A stretch of 6,826 nt of DNA from an uncultured Oscillospiraceae bacterium (lineage in GTDB: Bacteria; Bacillota_A; Clostridia; Oscillospirales; Oscillospiraceae), in contig CAAGIU010000464.1 of assembly GCA_900770015.1 (NCBI GenBank), forward strand, positions 1 through 6,826, written 5' to 3'. This document shows positions 1 to 5,158 of the stretch, piece by piece. The position numbers were made by a program, and so were the translations under genes. The notes under the pieces were generated by a model. The model worked only from the letters and a program-made list of their open reading frames with translations. It was not told the DNA's origin and did no database searches. Numbering within the stretch: the first letter of the stretch is position 1; each line of letters starts with the position of its first letter.

Positions 1-635
1 ATCATCAGGATCACGCCGGTGACCCATGCGGGAATGCGGAAGGATTCGGTCATGTTGACGGCGATGGAGTTGATTTGGCTCATGTTGCCAATGCCGAAGC
101 TGGCCAGCACGCAGAAGCAGCTGAACAGCACAGCCAGCACGGAGCCGATTTTCTGATAGCCAGGGTAGCTGCCCAGGCCGTCCTTCAGATAGTACATGGC
201 GCCGCCGGACCATTCGCCGTCCTTGTTTTTGCGGCGGTAGTAGATACCCAGGACATTTTCGGAGTAGTTGGTCATCATGCCGAAGATGGCCACGATCCAC
301 ATCCAGAAGATGGAGCCGGGGCCGCCGGTGGCGATGGCGGCTGCCACGCCGGAGATGTTGCCGGTGCCGATGGTGGCGGCCAGAGCGGTGCACAGGCTCT
401 GGAACTGGCTGATGGACTTATCTTCCTTGGCGGTGTGGGCGGTGATCTTCTTATCGGTGAAGATGCCGCCGACGGTGTTCTTCATCCAGTGACCGATTTT
501 GGACACCTGGAAGGCCTTCGTCAGAATGGTCATCAGGATGCCGGTGCCCACCAGCAGAATCAGCATGGGAAGACCCCATACAAAGCCGTTGACCGCGTTG
601 TTCACATCGGTGATAATCTGAACCAAATTTTCCAT
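1..635 (-). CDS. Sodium:alanine/glycine symporter (AGCS family), N-terminal part, cut by window edge
   Basis: This is an inner-membrane secondary transporter that takes up alanine and/or glycine with sodium. The ATG at 635-633 follows an AGGAGGAA ribosome site (648-641). The frame stays open for 211 codons to the window edge, about half of the usual 450-480 residues. Residues 18-40 form a hydrophobic first membrane segment. Residues 82-120 carry the conserved AGCS stretch beginning CTALAATIGTGNISG and running into GGPGSIFWMW. YRRKNKDGEWSGGAMYYL (133-150) is also typical of the AlsT-like branch, and residues 164-186 form another membrane segment. The tandem glycine riboswitch in its leader argues for glycine as a physiological substrate, although the family also moves alanine. 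The family call is firm, but the exact substrate is inferred. No frameshift is visible in the part present. Confidence 0.93.
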   Translation of the reverse strand, partial: MENLVQIITDVNNAVNGFVWGLPMLILLVGTGILMTILTKAFQVSKIGHWMKNTVGGIFTDKKITAHTAKEDKSISQFQSLCTALAATIGTGNISGVAAAIATGGPGSIFWMWIVAIFGMMTNYSENVLGIYYRRKNKDGEWSGGAMYYLKDGLGSYPGYQKIGSVLAVLFSCFCVLASFGIGNMSQINSIAVNMTESFRIPAWVTGVILM

Positions 636-666
636 ATTTTTTCCTCCTTTTTTCCTTTCCGGAAAC

Positions 667-694
667 AAAAAAGAGCACCCAAACGGGTACTCTC
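667..694 (-). terminator. Intrinsic terminator in the symporter leader (riboswitch expression platform)
   Basis: Read on the minus strand, GAGAGTACCC (694-685), loop GTTT and GGGTGCTCTT (680-671) form a stem of about 10 bp with G-U wobbles. A TTTTTT run (672-667) overlaps its 3' end. It sits between the aptamers and the ribosome site (648-641), so its only target is the symporter gene. Its 5' arm shares bases 690-694 with a segment complementary to the aptamer II core, which makes it conditional. Confidence 0.85.
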
Positions 695-780
695 AGGAAA
701 ACAGGTCACCGCAACCCCGCGGAAATGAGAAACGATCCCCACGGAATATTGGAATAATGCTCTGTCCTTTTGCCTGAGAG
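690..780 (-). promoter_or_regulatory. Predicted antiterminator pairing between aptamer II core and terminator 5' arm
   Basis: The minus-strand segment CTCTCAGG (780-773) in the conserved 3' core of aptamer II is perfectly complementary to CCTGAGAG (697-690). After a one-base bulge, AAAA (771-768) can pair with TTTT (701-698). Five bases of the downstream partner (694-690) are also the start of the terminator stem, so the two helices exclude each other. If glycine folds aptamer II, the antiterminator strand is occupied and the terminator can form; without glycine the antiterminator can form. The pairing is seen in the sequence, whereas the OFF direction is inferred. Confidence 0.65.
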
Positions 781-940
781 ATTCAGCGTCATTGCCGCCC
801 TTGCACCTTCGGCCCCCGGTTTGCCCGGATGTCTCCAGAGTGCGATCCACACACGGTCCTGCCACGCAAAATGGCACCTGAGAGTTTTACTCCTTCGGTC
901 GGACGGTTTGCCCTGTTTTCCGCATGCTTCTTATCGCACA
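760..940 (-). promoter_or_regulatory. Tandem glycine riboswitch (two aptamers with leader-linker helix)
   Basis: The leader of the symporter RNA contains two copies of the glycine aptamer core. Aptamer I (about 926-852) has GGGCAAACCG, then ACCGAAGGAG, then CTCTCAGG (884-877) and GGCAGGACCG. Aptamer II (about 840-760) has GGGCAAACCGG, then GCCGAAGGTGCAAG, then CTCTCAGGCAAAAGGACAG. CTCTG (840-836) and CAGAG (764-760) close aptamer II as helix P1. Upstream of aptamer I, GTGCGAT (939-933) is complementary to ATCGCAC (846-840) in the linker between the aptamers. This matches the P0 leader-linker helix known to form a kink-turn in complete tandem glycine riboswitches. These RNAs bind glycine and usually control glycine cleavage or transport genes. 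Here the controlled gene is the symporter starting at 635. The class is secure; exact aptamer edges are approximate. Confidence 0.94.
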
Positions 941-978
941 TTATTCAGTTCTTTCACCCCTGCTGGGGCTATGGACGA

Positions 979-1007
979 AATATATCACATCCCGGCGCCC
1001 CTTTCAA
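979..1007 (-). promoter_or_regulatory. Promoter for the riboswitch-symporter transcript
   Basis: On the minus strand, TTGAAA (1007-1002) is followed after exactly 17 bases by TATATT (984-979), preceded by TG one base upstream (extended -10). Transcription would begin near 972, giving a leader of about 335 nt that includes both aptamers. A small CCCC-AGCA-GGGG hairpin (968-957) would lie near the RNA's 5' end. The stretch from 1008 to the operon terminator at 1158 shows no gene. It contains only a TGAAC direct repeat (1033-1037 and 1044-1048) and a 5-bp hairpin (1098-1112), with no assignable function. Confidence 0.7.
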
Positions 1008-1157
1008 GTCCCCTTGCTGAGATTTGGAGACATGAACAGTTTGTGAACGTTTCGGCGCACGCCTTTTGTTGAAAAATGTCCGCTTATGACGATACGGTTG
1101 TCTTTGCGACAAGCACAAACACCGCCATCCTCCCCTGCGATGGCTGGGCAATATTCC

Positions 1158-1192
1158 AAAAAATGCAGCGCCGGGATGGCGCTGCATTTTTT
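1158..1192 (-). terminator. Intrinsic terminator of the nucleoside importer operon
   Basis: A perfect 15-bp inverted repeat has arms at 1158-1172 and 1178-1192. The 9-bp inner part GGCGCTGCA/TGCAGCGCC is extended by six A:T pairs around a 5-base loop. On the minus strand the stem ends in TTTTTT (1163-1158). It begins four bases past the stop codon of permease 2, so it ends the importer transcript. The symmetrical A and T runs could also let it work on the plus strand, where no gene needs it. Confidence 0.93.
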
Positions 1193-1196
1193 GATG

Positions 1197-2144
1197 TTAT
1201 CTGCTTCCCTTGTCGTAGGGAATGCCCTCTGCCTTGGGGGCGTGGGAGCGGCGGGAGGTGAAGGCCAGGACCACCATGGAGGCCACAAAGGGCATCATGT
1301 TGTAGATTTCCTTGGGCCAGCCCAGCTTTGCCAGCAGGGGGATGGAATCGTAGATGTTTGCCATGGCCCGGAAGATGGCGAAGAACAGTGCCGCGCCGGC
1401 GATGTTCAGCGGCTTCCACTGGCCGAAGATCATAACCGCCAGAGCCAGGAAGCCCATGCCGGCCACGCCCATCTCGAAGTTCCACTCGCCCACGGCGGGG
1501 ACGATATAGGCCATGCCGCCGATGCCGCCCAGGACGCCGGACATCAGCACACCCGCCCAGCGCATCTTATAGACGTTGATGCCCACGGAATCCGCTGCCT
1601 GGGGATGCTCGCCGCAGGCCATGAGCCGCATACCAAAGCGGCTGCGGTACAGGATGAACCAGGCGGCAGCCAGCGCCAGCAGCGTCACCGGCAGGAACCA
1701 GTTCAGCGTCAGCGGGGCCACATTGAAGGAGAAATGGGAGCTGTTCACCACCGCGTTGGTGTTGGTGGAATAGATGATCTTGGGGGAGTCGGAGCCGTTG
1801 ATCCGCTTGGCGATGACCATTGCCACAGCGGTGGCCAGCAGGTTCAGCGCCGTGCCGCCGATGGTCTGATCCGCCTTCAGATTGATGGCGGAGAAGGCCA
1901 GCAGAGAGGAATAGACCATGCCTGCCAAGCCGGAAGCCAGTACGCAGATGATGACAGCCAGGAAGACAGGTACGCCCAGGGCATTCATGATGTTGATCAT
2001 CACGACGCCCATCAGGCCGCCGATGACCATGATGCCCTCCAGCGCGATGTTGATGACGCCGGAGCGTTCGGAGAACATGCCGCCCATGGCCACCAGAGCC
2101 AGAACCGCGGCGTACAGCAGAGTATACTTAAACAGCAGCCACAT
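1197..2144 (-). CDS. BMP-family nucleoside ABC importer, permease subunit 2 (NupQ-like)
   Basis: This 315-residue integral membrane protein should form one half of the importer's channel. The start is ATG at 2144-2142, overlapping the stop of the preceding permease by one base (TAATG). AGGAGGA (2160-2154) lies 9 bases upstream; in the same frame a longer reading would run back inside the other permease and has no ribosome site. Residues 21-46 (GGMFSERSGVINIALEG and onward) are the hallmark of BPD_transp_2 permeases of the BMP/Nup group. The cytoplasmic coupling segment SRFGMRLMACGEHPQAAD (168-185), leading into GINVYKMRW, is the EAA-like loop that contacts the ATPase. Hydrophobic helices occupy most of 5-110, 150-167, 196-215 and 228-262. 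The length fits NupQ-type permeases (about 315-320). This is the last gene before the terminator. Family membership is secure, while nucleoside specificity is inferred from homologues. Confidence 0.92.
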   Translation of the reverse strand: MWLLFKYTLLYAAVLALVAMGGMFSERSGVINIALEGIMVIGGLMGVVMINIMNALGVPVFLAVIICVLASGLAGMVYSSLLAFSAINLKADQTIGGTALNLLATAVAMVIAKRINGSDSPKIIYSTNTNAVVNSSHFSFNVAPLTLNWFLPVTLLALAAAWFILYRSRFGMRLMACGEHPQAADSVGINVYKMRWAGVLMSGVLGGIGGMAYIVPAVGEWNFEMGVAGMGFLALAVMIFGQWKPLNIAGAALFFAIFRAMANIYDSIPLLAKLGWPKEIYNMMPFVASMVVLAFTSRRSHAPKAEGIPYDKGSR

Positions 2145-3343
2145 TACGCTTTGTCCTCCTTTCCGGGAGCCTTGGGTTTGCGGACGAAGAGCCTCTGGAT
2201 CCGGGTGCGGAACAGCAGACTGAAGGCGCACAGGTAGATGACCACGCCGGAGATGATGTTGGAGACCTCGCTGGGGAAGAGCTTGGCGGTCATGAAGCCG
2301 CCGCCCACGGTGATATGGGAGATGAAGATGGCGGAGAAGATGCAGCCGATGGGGTTGAAGGATGCCAGCAGGGCAACGGAAATGCCGTTGAAGCCTGTGG
2401 CGGGCAGCGCCGTGGAGACCAGCGGCTCCCACTCCTTGCTGCCGGACAGGTAGAACAGTCCTGCGCCCAGACCGGCCAGGGCACCGGCGATGGTCATGGA
2501 CAGAACGATGTTGGTCTTCTCATTGATGCCCGCGTATTTGGCGGCGTTCTTGTTGTGACCGCAGGCCTTCAGCTCGTAGCCAAAGACGGTTTTGTTGATG
2601 ACGATCCAGATGAGCACGGCCATTGCGATGGCAATGAAGATGCCGATGGAGGGCATAAACAGCTTGCCGAAGTAATTCTTGCCGCCGACCTCAATGTTGA
2701 AGGTGGGCAGCAGTGCCGCGGGAGCGGACTCCCGGAGGGTGAAGGTCTTGGTGGTCTTCAGGTTGAACATAGGGCCGCTGCCGCCCTGATAGATCAGGGT
2801 GTTGACACCGTAAAGGCCGATCCAGTTGAACATGATGGCGGTGATGACCTCGTTGACGTTGAGGTATGCCTTGAAGAAGCCGGGGATGGCACCCCAGATG
2901 GCGCCGCCCAGGGCGGAGGCGACGAGGCAGGCCCACCAGGGCATCTTCAGCACGATGGCACAGTACAGCGCCATAAACGCGCCCACGGTGTACTGGCCCG
3001 CAGCGCCGATGTTAAACAGGCCGGTCTTGAAGGCGAAGGCCACGGAAAGGCCGGTCATGATCAGGGGCGCGGCCTGCAGGATCTCCATGCGGACGGCCAT
3101 GCCCATGGTATTGGCCTTGGCGTAGAAGCCGCCCTGGACAATGGGCTTGAAGCCCTGCTCCCAGGTGATTTTCAGCAGCTCGGAGAAGGTGAAGCCCTCT
3201 CCGCTCTGGGACAGGGTGATGCCGCCCAGCACCAGCAGCACGAGAAAGCCCACCAGCAGTCCGGAGAGAATGCAGACCAGGGAGGCCAGCAGGGAGGCGG
3301 CGCCGCCGGATGCGCCGGAGAGTCTCGAAGGTTTCTTGCTCAT
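2144..3343 (-). CDS. BMP-family nucleoside ABC importer, permease subunit 1 (NupP-like)
   Basis: This 399-residue membrane protein is the second channel subunit of the importer. The ATG at 3343-3341 overlaps the ATPase stop codon (TGATG), with AGGAGG at 3356-3351, indicating translational coupling. A basic, Ser/Gly-rich N-terminus is followed by a membrane helix at about 17-42. After an external stretch come the conserved helices 91-155, including GLFNIGAAGQYTVGAF (108-123). NEVITAIMFNWIGLYGVN (164-181) and the EAA-like coupling loop FGYELKACGHNKNAAKYAG (254-272) are typical of the BMP permease branch. GFNGISVALLASFNPIG (317-333) marks the final helices. It is longer than NupP of Bacillus (about 350) because of the N-terminal part and the loop at about 186-228. 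The C-terminus is basic and short. The call is firm at family level. Confidence 0.92.
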   Translation of the reverse strand: MSKKPSRLSGASGGAASLLASLVCILSGLLVGFLVLLVLGGITLSQSGEGFTFSELLKITWEQGFKPIVQGGFYAKANTMGMAVRMEILQAAPLIMTGLSVAFAFKTGLFNIGAAGQYTVGAFMALYCAIVLKMPWWACLVASALGGAIWGAIPGFFKAYLNVNEVITAIMFNWIGLYGVNTLIYQGGSGPMFNLKTTKTFTLRESAPAALLPTFNIEVGGKNYFGKLFMPSIGIFIAIAMAVLIWIVINKTVFGYELKACGHNKNAAKYAGINEKTNIVLSMTIAGALAGLGAGLFYLSGSKEWEPLVSTALPATGFNGISVALLASFNPIGCIFSAIFISHITVGGGFMTAKLFPSEVSNIISGVVIYLCAFSLLFRTRIQRLFVRKPKAPGKEDKA

Positions 3344-4878
3344 CAGGCATCCTCCTTGTCCATACGTTTTGCACCGGCCATGTACAGACCCAGGGTCTGC
3401 ACGTCGGTGGTTTTGGGGTCAAATTCGCCGACGATCTCGCCCTCATACATGACGAGGATCCGGTCGGACAGGTTCATGACCTCGTCCAGCTCCAGGGACA
3501 CAAGGAGCACTGCCTTGCCTGCGTCCCGCTGGGCGATGATCTGCTTGTGGATATATTCAATGGCGCCCACGTCCAGACCGCGGGTGGGCTGGACGGCGAT
3601 GAGGAGCTGGGGATCCCGGTCGATTTCCCGGGCGACGATGGCCTTCTGCTGGTTGCCGCCGGACATGCTGCGGGCAATGGTGACGCTGCCCTGGCCGCTG
3701 CGGACATCATACTGCCCGATGAGCCGGTCGGAATAGCTGCGCACATTGCCCCGGCGGATGAAGCCGGCCTTCTGGAACTGGGGCTCCCAGTAGCGCTGGA
3801 GCACCATGTTGTTTTCCAGGGAGTAGTCCAGCACCAGGCCGTGCTTGTGCCGGTCCTCGGGAATATGGGACATGCCCAGCTTGCTGCGCTGGCGGATGGA
3901 GGCCTTGGTGATGTCGGTGCCGTCCAGGATGATATGGCCGCCGCCGGGCTTTTCCAGGCCAGTCAGGGCATAGACAAATTCGGTCTGACCGTTGCCCTCG
4001 ATGCCGGCGAGGCAGACGATCTCGCCCTGGCGGACCTCCAGGCTGGCATTGCGCACGGCATCCTTGCTGTGGATGCGGGAGGGAACGGTGAGCCCCTCCA
4101 CCTGAAGAATGGTCTTGCCGGGCTTGCTCTCGTCCTTGGTGGATACCAGCTGCACGTCGCGGCCCACCATCAGCCGGGACATCTCCTCCACGGAGGTATC
4201 CGCCACCTCCACGGTGCCCATGTACCTGCCCTTGCGCAGCACGGAGCAGCGGTCGGCAACGGCCTTGATCTCGGCCAGCTTATGGGTGATGAAGAGGATG
4301 GACTTGCCTTCCTTTTTGAACGAGCGCATGATCTCCATCAGCTCGTCGATTTCCTGGGGGGTCAGCACGGCGGTGGGCTCGTCGAAGATCAGGATCTCAT
4401 TGTCCCGGTAGAGCATTTTCAGAATCTCCACACGCTGCTGCATGCCCACGGAGATATCCTCGATTTTGGCATCCGGGTCAACCTTCAGACCATAGCGGGC
4501 GGAGAGCTCCAGCACGCGCTGACGGGCGGCCTTGCGGTTGACCACGGGGCCGTTCATAGGCTCCGCGCCCAGGATGATGTTGTCCAGCACCGTGAAGCAT
4601 TCCACCAGCTTGAAGTGCTGGTGCACCATGCCGATGTGCAGTGCGGTGGCGTCATTGGGGTTGTTGATCTTTACAACCTGACCGTCCTTTTTGATCACGC
4701 CGGCTTCCGGCTGATAAAGGCCGAACAGAACGCTCATCAGAGTGGATTTTCCCGCGCCATTTTCGCCCAGCAGGGCATGGATTTCGCCCCGCTTGAGCTG
4801 CAAGGTAACATCGTCGTTGGCCTTGATGCCGGGAAATTCCTTGGTGATGTTCAGCATTTCAATCACATAATCCGCCAT
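3343..4878 (-). CDS. BMP-family nucleoside ABC importer, tandem ATP-binding protein (NupO-like)
   Basis: This 511-residue cytoplasmic protein contains two fused ABC domains that power import. The start is ATG 4878-4876 with AGGAGG at 4890-4885. The first domain has Walker A GENGAGKST (38-46), Q-loop VHQHF (85-89), signature SVGMQQR (143-149), Walker B ILIFDEPT (162-169) and switch His199. The second has a degenerate P-loop GIEGNGQTE (292-300) lacking the Lys-Ser/Thr, signature MSGGNQQK (405-412) and a Walker B reading LLIAVQPTRGLDVGA (425-439) in which the usual Asp-Glu is Val-Gln. A degenerate second site of this kind is normal for the NupO/YufO branch and related sugar importers, so it is not a defect. 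The gene leads a three-gene operon with one-base overlaps. The substrate is probably a purine nucleoside by family, which the sequence does not prove. The substrate-binding lipoprotein usually encoded just upstream is absent here. Confidence 0.95.
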   Translation of the reverse strand: MADYVIEMLNITKEFPGIKANDDVTLQLKRGEIHALLGENGAGKSTLMSVLFGLYQPEAGVIKKDGQVVKINNPNDATALHIGMVHQHFKLVECFTVLDNIILGAEPMNGPVVNRKAARQRVLELSARYGLKVDPDAKIEDISVGMQQRVEILKMLYRDNEILIFDEPTAVLTPQEIDELMEIMRSFKKEGKSILFITHKLAEIKAVADRCSVLRKGRYMGTVEVADTSVEEMSRLMVGRDVQLVSTKDESKPGKTILQVEGLTVPSRIHSKDAVRNASLEVRQGEIVCLAGIEGNGQTEFVYALTGLEKPGGGHIILDGTDITKASIRQRSKLGMSHIPEDRHKHGLVLDYSLENNMVLQRYWEPQFQKAGFIRRGNVRSYSDRLIGQYDVRSGQGSVTIARSMSGGNQQKAIVAREIDRDPQLLIAVQPTRGLDVGAIEYIHKQIIAQRDAGKAVLLVSLELDEVMNLSDRILVMYEGEIVGEFDPKTTDVQTLGLYMAGAKRMDKEDA

Positions 4879-4892
4879 GGAATCCCTCCTTA

Positions 4893-4904
4893 CCGTTTTT
4901 ACGG
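4893..4904. repeat. 12-bp palindrome at the predicted start of the importer transcript
   Basis: CCGTTTTTACGG is an inverted repeat with 4-bp arms around TTTT. It lies 5-16 bases downstream of the importer -10 box and just before the ATPase ribosome site. It could be an operator or merely a small RNA hairpin; the short arms make chance occurrence quite possible. Confidence 0.3.
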
Positions 4905-4908
4905 ATAT

Positions 4909-4937
4909 ATTATAGCGCTTTTACACAGAAAACACAA
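4909..4937 (-). promoter_or_regulatory. Promoter of the nucleoside importer operon
   Basis: On the minus strand TTGTGT (4937-4932) is followed after 17 bases by a perfect TATAAT (4914-4909). The start point would be near 4902, giving a leader of only about 25 nt. This short leader leaves no room for a purine riboswitch between promoter and ATPase. The promoter directly precedes the ATPase gene, so the operon appears to start there rather than with a binding-protein gene. Confidence 0.75.
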
Positions 4938-5045
4938 TAGAAAACTTTTTCGTTCATGTGGTTTTGCCGGATTTCGCCGGTTTTTCATGGAAGTGCGCGC
5001 TCCCTCCGCGATGGATGGGCAAGGGCGTTCACTGGCGGGCGGAAT

Positions 5046-5072
5046 TTTACAGGGGTTAACAGAAACTTGACG
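5046..5072 (+). promoter_or_regulatory. Possible PhoP-binding (PHO box-like) hexamers upstream of the phosphatase
   Basis: Three hexamers follow one another: TTTACA (5046-5051), TTAACA (5056-5061) and TTGACG (5067-5072), with spacings of 4 and 5 bases. This resembles the Bacillus PhoP site, a TT(A/C/T)A(C/T)A repeat with a period of about 11 bp. A further TTTACG lies at 5090-5095, about two periods on. They lie 34-60 bases upstream of the -10 box of an alkaline phosphatase gene, a classic PhoP target. The third hexamer deviates and could instead be a lone -35 sequence. Binding is inferred. Confidence 0.45.
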
Positions 5073-5105
5073 GGAGCATGGTAGCGGGTTTTACGAAAGG
5101 ATGGG

Positions 5106-5111
5106 TATAAT
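5106..5111 (+). promoter_or_regulatory. -10 box of the alkaline phosphatase promoter
   Basis: A perfect TATAAT lies 47 bases before the phosphatase ATG, giving a start point near 5118 and a leader of about 40 nt. The place where a -35 box should be (about 5081-5090, GTAGCGGGTT) has no resemblance to TTGACA. Absence of a -35 box is common at promoters that need an activator, which fits the upstream PHO-like hexamers. Confidence 0.55.
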
Positions 5112-5158
5112 CATGGCGATCCTGGTGATCAATAAAACAAAAAAGTGAGGAATAAATC

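Noticed and set aside
75..728. Plus-strand open frame opposite the symporter start and its leader
   Set aside because: It overlaps the AGCS coding frame, the terminator and the ribosome site in antisense, and its composition is that of a shadow frame.
1033..1112. TGAAC direct repeat (1033-1037, 1044-1048) and 5-bp TTGTC/GACAA hairpin (1098-1112)
   Set aside because: They are too short to separate from chance, with no gene or known binding motif attached.
1086..3736. Two long plus-strand open frames (1086-2237 and 2315-3736) opposite the permeases
   Set aside because: They are antisense shadows with His/Gly/Asp-rich composition, no ribosome sites and no known domain. They also cross the operon's terminator and gene boundaries without regard to them.
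3343..4000. Broken second nucleotide-binding site of the ATPase as a sign of gene decay
   Set aside because: The missing P-loop lysine and the Val-Gln in Walker B are characteristic of this importer family, and the gene is otherwise full length.
4920..4936. TTTACA-N5-AACACA as a second PHO box serving the importer promoter
   Set aside because: Only the first hexamer fits the consensus, and it lies within the -35/-10 spacer of the importer promoter; support is too weak.
3310..5070. 586-codon plus-strand open frame opposite the ATPase gene
   Set aside because: It is antisense to a gene with full ABC motifs, lacks a ribosome site and reads as a low-complexity Gly/His/Asp/Val-rich product, as expected from the GC-rich third positions of the real gene.
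5101..5148. Mini open frame ending in the phosphatase ribosome site (ATG 5101 or 5113, stop 5146-5148), a possible leader peptide
   Set aside because: The TATAAT at 5106-5111 places the RNA start inside it, so it would not be transcribed intact. It would matter only if a promoter lies further upstream, for which only a weak TTGACG/TTTACG pair exists.
4879..5158. Purine or other riboswitch in front of the nucleoside importer
   Set aside because: The predicted leader is only about 25 nt, and no purine aptamer core or terminator is visible on the minus strand.
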